Shown: positions 16,918 through 25,009, counted from the first letter of the stretch. The stretch: 64,000 bases of DNA from Bacillus sp. S3 (GCF_005154805.1 NZ_CP039727.1:1609501-1673500), one strand, 5' to 3'. Notes: generated by a model not told the origin, from the letters alone. Translations and numbers: made by a program.

Positions 16918-17646
16918 TTAATGATTAAGAACCTTGGAAAGAAAGCCTTTTGCTCGTTCCGATGATGGATTTGAGAAAAACTTATCAGGCGGTGCGACCT
17001 CTACGATTTTCCCATCTGCCATAAAGACAATTTGGTCGCAGATTTCTTTTGCAAAGCCCATTTCATGAGTAACAACGATCATCGTCATCCCCGTTTTTGC
17101 TAGACTCCGAATAGCGTCCAATACTTCATTTATCATTTCAGGATCAAGCGCAGATGTTGGCTCATCAAATAACATGACTTTTGGATCCATGGCCAGCGCC
17201 CGGGCAATTGCTACCCTTTGCTGCTGTCCGCCAGATAGTTTTGCAGGATAGGCGTCGAACTTTGATTCAAGCCCCAGCATGGAAAGTAATCTTTTTCCCT
17301 TTTCTTCTGCTTCTGCTTTGTTCATGTTTTTAACATTAATAGGGGCAATAGTAACGTTCTCCAGAGCCGTTAAGAAGGGGTAGAGATTAAACGATTGAAA
17401 TACAAAGCCAATTTCAGTACGTGCTGCATTAATATTGGTTTTTTTATCATGAATCGAAATACCATCAACGATAATATCTCCTTCATCTATCGGCTCTAAC
17501 GCATTTAACGTTCGAATGAGCGTACTTTTACCTGCCCCGCTTGGCCCAATAAGGGCAAAAATTTGTGATTGAGAAACTTCAAGATTAATATCTTCAAGAA
17601 CTTTATGGTTTCCAAAACTCTTTTGTACATTTTTTATGGATATCAT
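16918..17646 (-). CDS. Polar amino-acid ABC transporter ATP-binding protein
   Basis: The 242-residue ATPase of a GlnQ/HisP-type importer. Walker [10 protein letters not shown] (about residues 36-44), the Q-loop region, the signature LSGGQQQR and Walker B with [10 protein letters not shown] are all present and intact. ATG 17646 is preferred because AAAGGAGTG lies eight bases upstream. A GTG three codons earlier overlaps that ribosome binding site. It is encoded between the permease and arginine-deiminase-like paralog 1. The imported solute is probably what the two flanking hydrolases act on. Confidence 0.92.
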   Translation of the reverse strand: MISIKNVQKSFGNHKVLEDINLEVSQSQIFALIGPSGAGKSTLIRTLNALEPIDEGDIIVDGISIHDKKTNINAARTEIGFVFQSFNLYPFLTALENVTIAPINVKNMNKAEAEEKGKRLLSMLGLESKFDAYPAKLSGGQQQRVAIARALAMDPKVMLFDEPTSALDPEMINEVLDAIRSLAKTGMTMIVVTHEMGFAKEICDQIVFMADGKIVEVAPPDKFFSNPSSERAKGFLSKVLNH

Positions 17647-17686
17647 ACATGTCACTCCTTTTACATCTCATGAAGGGGAGAGGGGA

Positions 17687-18346
17687 TTATTCTGAAACTT
17701 GATATTTTTTCTCGAAAAAGCGAATAATTTGCGATAATGTAAAGGTCATTAAAAAGTAAAGTAAGGCAACAAATGTCCATACCTCAAGAGATAGGAAGGA
17801 GGTAGCCACTAGGTTTTTAGCAATAAGTGTTAAATCTACTACTGATATAACAGATACTAGTGAAGAGTCTTTAATCAGAATAATAAATTGTGATGCTAAA
17901 GGGGGCAAAACTTTTCGGAAAGCTTGAGGCAGAATAATCAGTCTCATAGCTTGTGTATATGTCATACCTGATGAACGGGCAGCTTCCATTTGCCCTTTCG
18001 GTACAGCTTGAATACCGGCCCGGACGATTTCGGCAACGAAGGCACCAGAAAAAGTAGCCAAACCTAAAATTGCCGACCAATAAGGCCCCAGACGGAAAAA
18101 TTGGCCCAATACGAAGAATATCCAAAATAATAGCACCAGCAGTGGAATTCCCCTCATAATTTCCACATAGGCGGTGGCAACAAAAGATACTATTTTATTC
18201 CGTGAAATTCTTAATAAACCTACAATTATTCCTATTGGGATACTAAAAAGCAGAGCTAACGCTGAAATTTCCAGCGTTAGCCGCACACCCTCCAGGAAAA
18301 GCCCGATGTTATTTGGAATAACACTCCAATCTAATTGATATACCAT
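17687..18346 (-). CDS. Polar amino-acid ABC transporter permease
   Basis: A 219-residue inner-membrane permease of the HisM/GlnP family with about five membrane helices. The cytoplasmic EAA loop, which contacts the ATPase, reads EAARSSGMTYTQAMRLIILP (about residues 121-140). Only one permease gene is present, so the pore is presumably a homodimer. GAGGAGGCC precedes ATG 18346. It lies 25 bases downstream of the binding-protein gene. Confidence 0.92.
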   Translation of the reverse strand: MVYQLDWSVIPNNIGLFLEGVRLTLEISALALLFSIPIGIIVGLLRISRNKIVSFVATAYVEIMRGIPLLVLLFWIFFVLGQFFRLGPYWSAILGLATFSGAFVAEIVRAGIQAVPKGQMEAARSSGMTYTQAMRLIILPQAFRKVLPPLASQFIILIKDSSLVSVISVVDLTLIAKNLVATSFLSLEVWTFVALLYFLMTFTLSQIIRFFEKKYQVSE

Positions 18347-18371
18347 TGAACAGGCCTCCTCAGATGTTTTC

Positions 18372-19193
18372 TTATTTCTTTTGTTCTACTTCATTCATCC
18401 AGTCAACGTTTTCAAACCATTTTGCAAAAGACTCTAATTCTTTCGGACTATTTTTATAGGAAGCAACAAAAGAATTTAACCATTGAACAGTTTCCAAATC
18501 GTTTTTACGTACGGCAATTCCTAAGTTTTCTTTAGAAATAAGGTCATAAACTCCGCGAACGCTACCTGGATTCATTCCCTCATAAGAACGAATACCTGGT
18601 TCATCGTAAATCACGCCATCAGCTTGTCCCTGAACAAGTGCCATAGAAGCAGCAGGGAAGTCCTCAAAATCAGCAACCTCCGCATTCTTGAAAACCTGTT
18701 TTGCTAACAGGGCACCGGTTGTACCTAATGAAACAGCAATTTTCTTACCTGGCTTATCAAGATCCTCCCATGATTTTGTTGCTGTGTCCTTTTTAGGAAG
18801 CATCAACACTTGGCCTGTAGCGAAGTAAGGATCAGCAAAACTTACAGATAATGCACGGTCACCGCGGATGGTCATTCCAGCAATAATCATATCGATTTCC
18901 CCTGTTTTTAGGGCAGGGATTAAGCCATCAAAACCGAATTGTTTAAATTCCACTTTCACTCCTAACGAATCGCCGATTGCTTTAGCCGTATCAATGTCAT
19001 AACCAATAAATTCACCTTTTGTGTTTTTCATTTCAAAAGGGAAATATCCCGGGGCAGTACCGACAACTAGTTTCTTCGCTTTTACGACTTTATCAATAGT
19101 GGACTGTGCTTTTTCACCGCCTGAGGTTGATTGGGTACAGCCAGTGATGATAATCATGATTGCAACTAATAGAATAGTTAATAATTTTTTCAT
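18372..19193 (-). CDS. Polar amino-acid ABC transporter substrate-binding lipoprotein
   Basis: A 273-residue extracellular solute-binding protein of family 3. A basic N-terminus and hydrophobic segment end in the lipobox ITGC, with the lipidated Cys at about residue 18. The mature part has the family 3 hallmarks GYFPFEM, GYDIDTAKAIGDSLG and GFDGLIPALKTGEIDMIIAGM. ATG 19193 gives the most natural signal peptide; TTG 19199 is better spaced from AGGAGGG and is the alternative. The ligand is unknown. The two flanking hydrolase genes suggest a guanidino amino acid. Confidence 0.9.
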   Translation of the reverse strand: MKKLLTILLVAIMIIITGCTQSTSGGEKAQSTIDKVVKAKKLVVGTAPGYFPFEMKNTKGEFIGYDIDTAKAIGDSLGVKVEFKQFGFDGLIPALKTGEIDMIIAGMTIRGDRALSVSFADPYFATGQVLMLPKKDTATKSWEDLDKPGKKIAVSLGTTGALLAKQVFKNAEVADFEDFPAASMALVQGQADGVIYDEPGIRSYEGMNPGSVRGVYDLISKENLGIAVRKNDLETVQWLNSFVASYKNSPKELESFAKWFENVDWMNEVEQKK

Positions 19194-19225
19194 CTTCAAT
19201 TCCACCCTCCTAGTTTTTTAGTAAT

Positions 19226-20170
19226 TTAGACTGGGTCCCGATTCAAAAAGGCTGTCATGCAATGAATGGCTCCCCAACCTTTTAGAATTTCTGTCACATC
19301 CACTTCAATTACAGTAACTCCGGCATCCTCCAATTTTGCTCTCATTTCCGGGCAATTTGCAGGCATCACAACCTTACCAGGCTCTAATGCGACAAAGTTG
19401 ACACAAGCGTTTGTCTTAATTTCATCCGTGTTAGTTGCTTCGATAATAGTAAAATCTCTCTCCAGAAGAACTTTGACCACATCATAAGGAACCTGCCAAG
19501 GGAAAAGTGCTGCAATTTTGCGGTCTGCAATATTGATCAAGCCATCTAAGTGGGCATGTCCATATGGAATTTCAAACGGGACTATGTACTTGACACCAAG
19601 GTTGCGCAATTCCGCTTCCACTTGTGCAGCACCGCTCTTATTTGCCCTTGAACCAGTACCAATTAGAACCGTTTCCCGGTCGATCCACATTCCACAAGCA
19701 CCATCAAAAATACCTTCTCCGTTGATAGTTTTGATAATTGGAACACCGAGTTCCCCTAAAGCTTTGGCTGCAAATCGTTCTTCACCGCGGCGTGCCGAAA
19801 TACCTAAACGACAAACGATCGCCCCTTCTGGTGTCATAAACACTTGATCTCTCATAAACAGAGAGTTGGGACGGTCTGCGTGTACTCCTTCGACATAATG
19901 AACATTCACACCATGAGATCGATAGACATCAGCTAACTTGTCATGCTCAGCTCTTGCTTTTTCCACATTCATAGGAGCTTTCCAACGGAATTGAGAGAAA
20001 TTTGTTTGCGTTACAGTTTCAATTTCTTTTCCAGGCCTTCTTAAAAGAACAGCATGTAATTTTCCTATTTCTGAGTCACAATACCAATTTCCCCAGAGGG
20101 ACGGCATTTCTGATTGAAAGGAATTTTCTAATGGAAACCATCGTTCACCTTGTATTTTTACTAGACTCAT
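19226..20170 (-). CDS. Arginine deiminase / amidinotransferase-fold hydrolase, paralog 2
   Basis: A 314-residue paralog of the protein at 15954-16895 and the first gene of the operon. Shared landmarks are QGERWFP, LWGNWYCDSE, FMRD (Asp 108), HLDG (His 207, Asp 209) and AIHCMTAFLNRDPV (Cys 304). One difference is notable. Where paralog 1 has FEGA, with the Glu expected in catalysis, this protein has FDGA, so Asp replaces Glu at residue 156. The two copies may have different substrates or one may be impaired. AAGGAGGTGGG precedes the start. A CodY-like motif lies just upstream. Confidence 0.8.
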   Translation of the reverse strand: MSLVKIQGERWFPLENSFQSEMPSLWGNWYCDSEIGKLHAVLLRRPGKEIETVTQTNFSQFRWKAPMNVEKARAEHDKLADVYRSHGVNVHYVEGVHADRPNSLFMRDQVFMTPEGAIVCRLGISARRGEERFAAKALGELGVPIIKTINGEGIFDGACGMWIDRETVLIGTGSRANKSGAAQVEAELRNLGVKYIVPFEIPYGHAHLDGLINIADRKIAALFPWQVPYDVVKVLLERDFTIIEATNTDEIKTNACVNFVALEPGKVVMPANCPEMRAKLEDAGVTVIEVDVTEILKGWGAIHCMTAFLNRDPV

Positions 20171-20205
20171 TGACCCACCTCCTTGTATTATAAATATATT
20201 AGCAT

Positions 20206-20220
20206 AAAATTCTAAAAATT
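20206..20220 (-). promoter_or_regulatory. Possible CodY box before the guanidino-compound operon
   Basis: Read on the minus strand, AATTTTTAGAATTTT (20220-20206) differs at three positions from the CodY consensus AATTTTCWGAAAATT. It lies 36 bases before the first gene of the operon, near an AT-rich TATAAT-containing region. CodY control of amino-acid uptake would be expected, but in such AT-rich DNA a three-mismatch hit is weak. Confidence 0.25.
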
Positions 20221-20315
20221 AAAAAGAGTGAAAATGTTATTCTACGAAAAATATTTTTTATTTAGGTAGTTGACAATCAAAATTTGGAAATAGCTTCAAG
20301 GGAGGGGTTGCTGGA

Positions 20316-21743
20316 ATGAAAGTTAATTTAATTATTAAGAATGGACTTGTTATGACAATGGAAGGGAAAGGGGTCGGTATAATAGAGGACGGTGCTATTG
20401 CAATTAAGGGAAATACCATTGAGGCAGTCGGCTCGACATTTGAAATAACCCGCAATTATACGGCGGAAAGAGAAATTGACGCAAAAGATAAGTTGGTCAT
20501 GCCAGGATTAATCGATGCTCATATCCATACCGGTCTGGCCCTGCTTCGTGGAATTGCCCAAGATATACCTCATTGGATGCAAAAAGGACTTTGGCCATTT
20601 ATGAAGCATGTGACAACAGATGATAGTAAAAAGGGCTCGATGGTAAATATTATTGAAGGGATTCAAGCAGGTACAACCACATTTTGTGATTATGATCGCT
20701 CGATGATTGATATAGTTGAGAACTTTATAAAGATAGGGGCCCGTGCGAGGGTCGCCGAACTTGTTAATGAGATTCCTGACAATATTGGAGATGTTCCTGT
20801 TGGTGAGCTGTATCCTTTTTACGCTGAAATAGGTGAAAAGAAACTGGCGAATAATCTTTCCCTTATTGAAAAATACCATGAAAGTGCAGGAGGTAGAATC
20901 ACTTGTATCCTTGGCCCGCATGGTCCAGATTTATTAAGTGTAGGTCTGCTGAAAGAAATGAAAGCTTTAGCGGAAAAATATGATACTAAACTGCATATGC
21001 ACGTTGCACAGGGGGATCGAGAAATCGATCAAATGGTGAAAAGATACGGAAAACGAAGTGTAGCATTTTTAGAAGAGTTGGGCTACTTAAATGAACGCTT
21101 AATTGCGGTTCATTTAACAGAGGCAACGGATGAAGAAACAGAGGCCATCGCAAAGAGCGGTGCAGGAATGGTTTATTGCTCCGGCAGCATCGGTATAATA
21201 GATGGATTAGTCCCGCCAGTTTTAAAATTTATTGAAAGTGGGGGTATTGCCGGATTAGGCTCCGACCAAGCGCCTGGAAACAATTGCAATAATATGTTTA
21301 ATGAAATGAAATTTGCTGCCATTTTAAATAAAGTTAAGCGATCAAATCCAACAGTCTTTCCGGCAGCGCTATCGCTTCGGTTAGCCACAATTGATGCAGC
21401 GAAAGTAATGGGGATTGACCATGAAGTGGGGTCATTAAAAAAAGGAAAGAAAGCAGATGTCATAATGATTAACTTGCTGGAACCAACGCTTTCACCTCTT
21501 TTCATTGATCCAATTCGAAATATTATACCCAATCTTGTTTATTCAGCTAGAGGTCATGAAGTTGAAACGAGTATTATTGACGGAAAAATTATCATGGAAA
21601 ACCGACAAATAACAACGATTGATACGAGAAGTGCAATTTTAGATGCGCAGCAGGCAGCTAAAGAAGTCAGTTTACGGGCTAAAAAAGATATTCTCCAAGC
21701 CGATAGTGAAATGTTACGGATGATGGAGGAGGGACTTTTATAA
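20316..21743 (+). CDS. Amidohydrolase (TrzA/AtzB-like deaminase subtype)
   Basis: A 475-residue metal-dependent amidohydrolase that hydrolyses C-N bonds of amino-substituted rings or amidines. Metal ligands are visible: His 69 and His 71 in DAHIHTG, His 229 in HMHVAQ, His 266 in AVHLTEA and Asp 317 in GLGSDQAPGNN. In many relatives the third motif reads HxAE with a catalytic Glu; here it is HVAQ. The C-terminal GSLKKGKKADVIM closes the beta-sandwich. AAGGGAGGGG precedes ATG 20316. It is divergent from the arginine-deiminase-like/ABC operon and probably acts on a related compound. Annotations such as SAH deaminase or chlorohydrolase would be guesses. Confidence 0.78.
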   Translation: MKVNLIIKNGLVMTMEGKGVGIIEDGAIAIKGNTIEAVGSTFEITRNYTAEREIDAKDKLVMPGLIDAHIHTGLALLRGIAQDIPHWMQKGLWPFMKHVTTDDSKKGSMVNIIEGIQAGTTTFCDYDRSMIDIVENFIKIGARARVAELVNEIPDNIGDVPVGELYPFYAEIGEKKLANNLSLIEKYHESAGGRITCILGPHGPDLLSVGLLKEMKALAEKYDTKLHMHVAQGDREIDQMVKRYGKRSVAFLEELGYLNERLIAVHLTEATDEETEAIAKSGAGMVYCSGSIGIIDGLVPPVLKFIESGGIAGLGSDQAPGNNCNNMFNEMKFAAILNKVKRSNPTVFPAALSLRLATIDAAKVMGIDHEVGSLKKGKKADVIMINLLEPTLSPLFIDPIRNIIPNLVYSARGHEVETSIIDGKIIMENRQITTIDTRSAILDAQQAAKEVSLRAKKDILQADSEMLRMMEEGLL

Positions 21744-21776
21744 AAGATATTCACAGCACTTTTTATTGAGTGTGGC

Positions 21777-21813
21777 AAAAGATCAGGATCACATTTGATT
21801 CTGGTCTTTTTAT
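21777..21813 (+). terminator. Amidohydrolase terminator
   Basis: AAAAGATCAGGATC (21777-21790) pairs with GATTCTGGTCTTTT (21797-21810) with one mismatch, running into TTTTAT. Confidence 0.8.
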
Positions 21814-21874
21814 CATTCAAAGTCATATTTTTTCTGGATCGGCTGCCTGCCTTTCAGAAGGGATTGTGGTTATT

Positions 21875-22513
21875 TTAAAATCTTTTTTTACACATATTCA
21901 TTAATGGACACCCATCACAAATGGGTGATGCCTTGCAATGCTCCTTCGCGTGTACAACGAGAAGGGCGTGATATTCATTAAATAGCACCAAGTCTTTAGG
22001 CAGCTCTTTTTCAATTTGATTTCTAAAGCCATCATATAATTCTGGCATATCATAGCCCAAGCGGTAAAATATCCGCCTTGCGTAGGCGTCCACGACAAAA
22101 ATCGGAGTATCAAATGCGTAAAGTAAGATAACATCAGCCGTTTCGGGGCCGATGCCTTTTATGTTTAAAAGTTCGGTGCGCAGTTGATGTCTGTCTATTG
22201 TTTTTATCAAATCGATTTCATATTCATATGTTTTAAACCATTCCATAAATGACTTGATCCGCTTTGCCTTTATATTGAAAAAGCCGCTTGGCCTGATGAT
22301 CTGAGCAAGCTCATCGAGAGGTAAATTGTCTATTGCTTCAGGATCTAAAAAAGGTCTCAGATTGTCTAGGGCCTTGTCAACATTATGCCAGCTCGTATTT
22401 TGCACGAGGATAGATCCTATCATCATTTCAAACGGTGTCTCAGCTGGCCACCATCCTTGAGGACCGTAGTGTGTGTATAGTTTATTGTAAATTAATTGAT
22501 AATCGTGCTTCAT
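21875..22513 (-). CDS. Endonuclease III-like HhH-GPD DNA glycosylase
   Basis: A 212-residue base-excision repair protein. The helix-hairpin-helix IKGIGPETAD (about residues 119-128) and the catalytic Asp in FVVDAYARR (about 144) are present. Four cysteines, C-x5-C-x2-C-x5-C in CKASPICDGCPLMNMC, form the Fe-S cluster loop. At the place of the catalytic Lys of E. coli Nth (GVGRKTAN) it has Glu (GIGPETAD), so it should be a monofunctional glycosylase without lyase activity. Its neighbours alkA, adaA and adaB suggest alkylated bases as substrates. The start follows TTAGGTGA. Confidence 0.82.
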   Translation of the reverse strand: MKHDYQLIYNKLYTHYGPQGWWPAETPFEMMIGSILVQNTSWHNVDKALDNLRPFLDPEAIDNLPLDELAQIIRPSGFFNIKAKRIKSFMEWFKTYEYEIDLIKTIDRHQLRTELLNIKGIGPETADVILLYAFDTPIFVVDAYARRIFYRLGYDMPELYDGFRNQIEKELPKDLVLFNEYHALLVVHAKEHCKASPICDGCPLMNMCKKRF

Positions 22514-22597
22514 TTATTCACCTAATCGCTTTCTAATCCTATTTCCACTTCATATAGTAGGAAAGAGTGTAGCCGAAAACTTTTGTAAAACACCTTT

Positions 22598-22744
22598 CCG
22601 ACAGTAAATCTATCTTATCCGACAGTAAACTCATCTTATCCGACAGTAAATTTACCCTATCCGATAGTATTGCTGCCCTTCCCGACAGTAAATTTACCCT
22701 ATCCAATAGTATTGCTGCCCTTCCCGACAGTAAATTATAAGTTT
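22598..22744. repeat. Array of seven 21-bp tandem repeats
   Basis: Seven contiguous units with an exact 21-base period start at 22598, 22619, 22640, 22661, 22682, 22703 and 22724. The core CCGACAGTAAA is shared by units 1, 2, 3, 5 and 7. Units 4 and 6 read CCRATAGTATTGCTGCCCTTC. Units 3-4 and 5-6 form a 42-bp higher-order duplication with one mismatch. The last unit ends eight bases before the 3' end of alkA. No promoter-like hexamers or coding evidence are seen. It fills most of the 238-base gap between the two glycosylase genes. Confidence 0.93.
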
Positions 22745-22751
22745 CGCATTT

Positions 22752-23681
22752 TTAGTAAAGAACTCGCCATAAGTAAAACGTGGCATAGGCTTGCCAATTC
22801 TCCCATCTTGATGAGTACCCTAAGAGTTCATCCTTCCCGGGCTTTTTCTCTGAACCGGTTAAATATTTAATGGCATTATGCAGTCCGACATCATCCATCG
22901 GATATGCTGAGGTAAAGTGCAAGCAGCGCATTAATACATAATTCGATGTCCATGGACCTATCCCTCGGATCTTAACTAAACTCTTTTCGGCTTCTTTAAG
23001 GCTGTCCAATCTTAATAATTTTTCCTTCGATAATTCCTCGCTGGCCATCAATTGGGCAATGCCAATAATATATTCGCTTTTTTTCAAAGTCATTTTAATA
23101 TCTGCCAGATCTACAGGTGTTAATTTTGCAATTTGTTCATAGGAAGGAAATACCCAATAATTCTTGCCATTCCCCTCGATTGAATCGCCAAATTTTTCAA
23201 CAAATTGTCTCTTTAACGTGTAGGCGAATGCTAAGTTGATCTGCTGCCCTAAGACTCCCCAGCAAAGGGCCTCAAATAAATCTGGAACGCCGATTACACG
23301 TAATCCGTAGAATTGTTGGACTGGCCCCATAAGCAGCGAGTCTGCTTTGGCCATTTCATAAAATGGCGTCAATTCACGATCAAGGTCAAACCATTCGCGA
23401 ATGAACTGAACAACTTCAGCCAGCCCCGACTGTTGAAGAGGTCTAGAGTCTTTTAAGAACTGGACAATCATCTGATTCCGGACATTTACGTGTATTTGTA
23501 CTAACGAACGTGTTCCTGCAACGGGAATCACCCTCGTGATAATTTCGTTTTCGACTTCAAACATACATTCATTCTTGTTACGTTCTAAATAGCCAAGATT
23601 TGCCTTTATATTAAAATCTCTTGGCAAGTCTATGATGATATCTCCATTGACTTCTTGCCAACTATTTTGCCTATCAGCCAC
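22752..23681 (-). CDS. alkA: DNA-3-methyladenine glycosylase II (AlkA)
   Basis: Removes alkylated purines from DNA as part of the adaptive response. The 309-residue protein has an AlkA N-terminal domain (residues 1-120) and an HhH-GPD core with VKIRGIGPWTSNYVLMRCL. The catalytic Asp is in YPMDDVGLHNAI (about residue 240). The start is GTG 23681, behind TGGAGG at seven bases; an upstream extension of 27 codons is open but has no start signal and looks non-coding. It is divergent from adaA-adaB, the arrangement known from B. subtilis alkA-adaAB, where methylated AdaA activates both sides. Confidence 0.88.
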   Translation of the reverse strand: MADRQNSWQEVNGDIIIDLPRDFNIKANLGYLERNKNECMFEVENEIITRVIPVAGTRSLVQIHVNVRNQMIVQFLKDSRPLQQSGLAEVVQFIREWFDLDRELTPFYEMAKADSLLMGPVQQFYGLRVIGVPDLFEALCWGVLGQQINLAFAYTLKRQFVEKFGDSIEGNGKNYWVFPSYEQIAKLTPVDLADIKMTLKKSEYIIGIAQLMASEELSKEKLLRLDSLKEAEKSLVKIRGIGPWTSNYVLMRCLHFTSAYPMDDVGLHNAIKYLTGSEKKPGKDELLGYSSRWENWQAYATFYLWRVLY

Positions 23682-23804
23682 AATAAAACCTCCACATCTT
23701 TTTCTATCATTATCACAAAAAGTAATTTCACTATCTTGCTTTTTTATCTGGAAATAGTACATTCAGTTTGATCTGGAGCTATAATTATAGAAGAGGTGGT
23801 CAAA

Positions 23805-24386
23805 ATGATTCAAGAGGATTCAAGCGAAATCATAACAGATGAAAAGTGGAAGGCCATTATTGGCAATGATGTATCATACAATAATCAATTTTTCTATGCT
23901 GTTAAGACCACGGGGATTTTCTGTAAGCCGTCATGTAAATCACGCATTCCTAAAAAGGAAAATGTCTTGATCTTTCAAAACGCTGAAGAGGCACTGTTGG
24001 CCCATTTCCGTCCATGTAAACGATGCAAACCCACAAATGAGCGATTACCTGATAACGATTGGGTTGCACTCATTACAGAATACATTGATAAGAATTATCC
24101 TGAAAAGCTAACTCTTGATACCCTGGCCGAAATGAGCCATGGTAGCCCGTATCATTTGCATCGGACATTTAAAAAGATTACCGGTAATACGCCTGTTGAA
24201 TATATTCAGCAGGTTAGAATAAATATGGCCAAAAAGTTTTTACTTCAGTCGGACCGGGCAATTGCGGATATAGCGAAGGCAGTAGGTATACCCAATACTC
24301 CTTATTTTATTACATTATTTAAAAAGATGGCAGATACTACACCCGCCTATTTCCGTCAATTACATGAATCGGAGGGAACAAAATGA
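23805..24386 (+). CDS. adaA: AdaA: methylphosphotriester-DNA methyltransferase and AraC-type activator
   Basis: The sensor-regulator of the adaptive response to alkylation. It accepts the methyl group from DNA methylphosphotriesters on a zinc-bound Cys and then activates ada/alk genes. Of its 193 residues, the N-terminal domain holds the four zinc ligands Cys 40 and Cys 44 (FCKPSC) and Cys 71 and Cys 74 (CKRC). The C-terminal half is an AraC-type double helix-turn-helix (LDTLAEMSHGSPYHLHRTFK, then IADIAKAVG). ATG 23805 was preferred over GTG 23796, which overlaps the ribosome binding site AGAGGTGG. It overlaps adaB by four bases (ATGA). Confidence 0.92.
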   Translation: MIQEDSSEIITDEKWKAIIGNDVSYNNQFFYAVKTTGIFCKPSCKSRIPKKENVLIFQNAEEALLAHFRPCKRCKPTNERLPDNDWVALITEYIDKNYPEKLTLDTLAEMSHGSPYHLHRTFKKITGNTPVEYIQQVRINMAKKFLLQSDRAIADIAKAVGIPNTPYFITLFKKMADTTPAYFRQLHESEGTK

Positions 24387-24910
24387 AAGTACAAAATTGG
24401 AAGGCCCCTATTTATTGGTCATTATTGAATATTAAAAATTGGAATTTATATATTGCAGCGACAGAGAAAGGGCTTTGCTATGTTGGGTCACAGAACAAGC
24501 CATTCGAAGAATTTTCTGATTGGGCAGAAAAGCGGTTTCCTGGCAGTCCGCTAGTGGAAGATAGGGAGAAGCTGGAGCCTTATGCAGCCGAATTAATAGA
24601 ATATTTTGAGGGGGAACGAAAGAATTTCTCCGTCCCGTTTGATTATCATGGGACAGAGTTTCAAGTTTCGGTTTGGAACGCGCTTTGTGAGATTCCGTTT
24701 GGAGAGACAAAAACCTATTCAGACATTGCAAACCATATTAATAAACCTGCCGCTGTTCGTGCAGTAGGAGCGGCCATCGGTGCTAATCCAGTTTTAATTA
24801 CAGTGCCATGTCACCGTGTTGTCGGAAAAAACGGCTCGTTGACCGGTTACCGTGGCGGTTTAGAGATGAAAACACAACTTCTGGAATTAGAGCGGGAAAC
24901 AATCCACTGA
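24383..24910 (+). CDS. adaB: AdaB: O6-methylguanine-DNA methyltransferase
   Basis: A suicide repair protein that transfers the O6-alkyl group of guanine to its own Cys. The 175-residue protein has an N-terminal RNase H-like part and the C-terminal winged domain, with the active-site motif VPCHRVVG (about residues 140-147) followed by GGLEMKTQLLELE. It overlaps adaA by an ATGA junction, so the two are translationally coupled and co-induced. Family and operon are unambiguous. Confidence 0.95.
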   Translation: MKVQNWKAPIYWSLLNIKNWNLYIAATEKGLCYVGSQNKPFEEFSDWAEKRFPGSPLVEDREKLEPYAAELIEYFEGERKNFSVPFDYHGTEFQVSVWNALCEIPFGETKTYSDIANHINKPAAVRAVGAAIGANPVLITVPCHRVVGKNGSLTGYRGGLEMKTQLLELERETIH

Positions 24911-24931
24911 TTATTACATCGATTGTTTTTT
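24898..24931 (+). terminator. adaAB terminator
   Basis: AACAATC (24898-24904) pairs with GATTGTT (24921-24927) over a 16-base loop, followed by TTTT. It overlaps the last adaB codons. Confidence 0.55.
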
Positions 24932-25009
24932 GATAAAGATATTATTATTTCTAATGTTTCGGCCATCAATAGTATAATGATATTGATTACAATAAGAGGA
25001 GGGACCTTA

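Noticed and set aside
20171..20315. Guanidine riboswitch before the guanidino-compound genes
   Set aside because: The 145-base gap is AT-rich and contains none of the conserved ykkC, mini-ykkC or guanidine-III sequence blocks.
22598..22744. CRISPR-like array
   Set aside because: The units are contiguous 21-base tandem repeats without spacers, and no cas genes are in the window.
22670..22870. 66-codon frame with a heptapeptide repeat (LPFPTVN) through the 21-bp array
   Set aside because: The repeat is simply the 21-base DNA period read in frame. There is no ribosome binding site, and the frame runs antisense into the conserved end of alkA.
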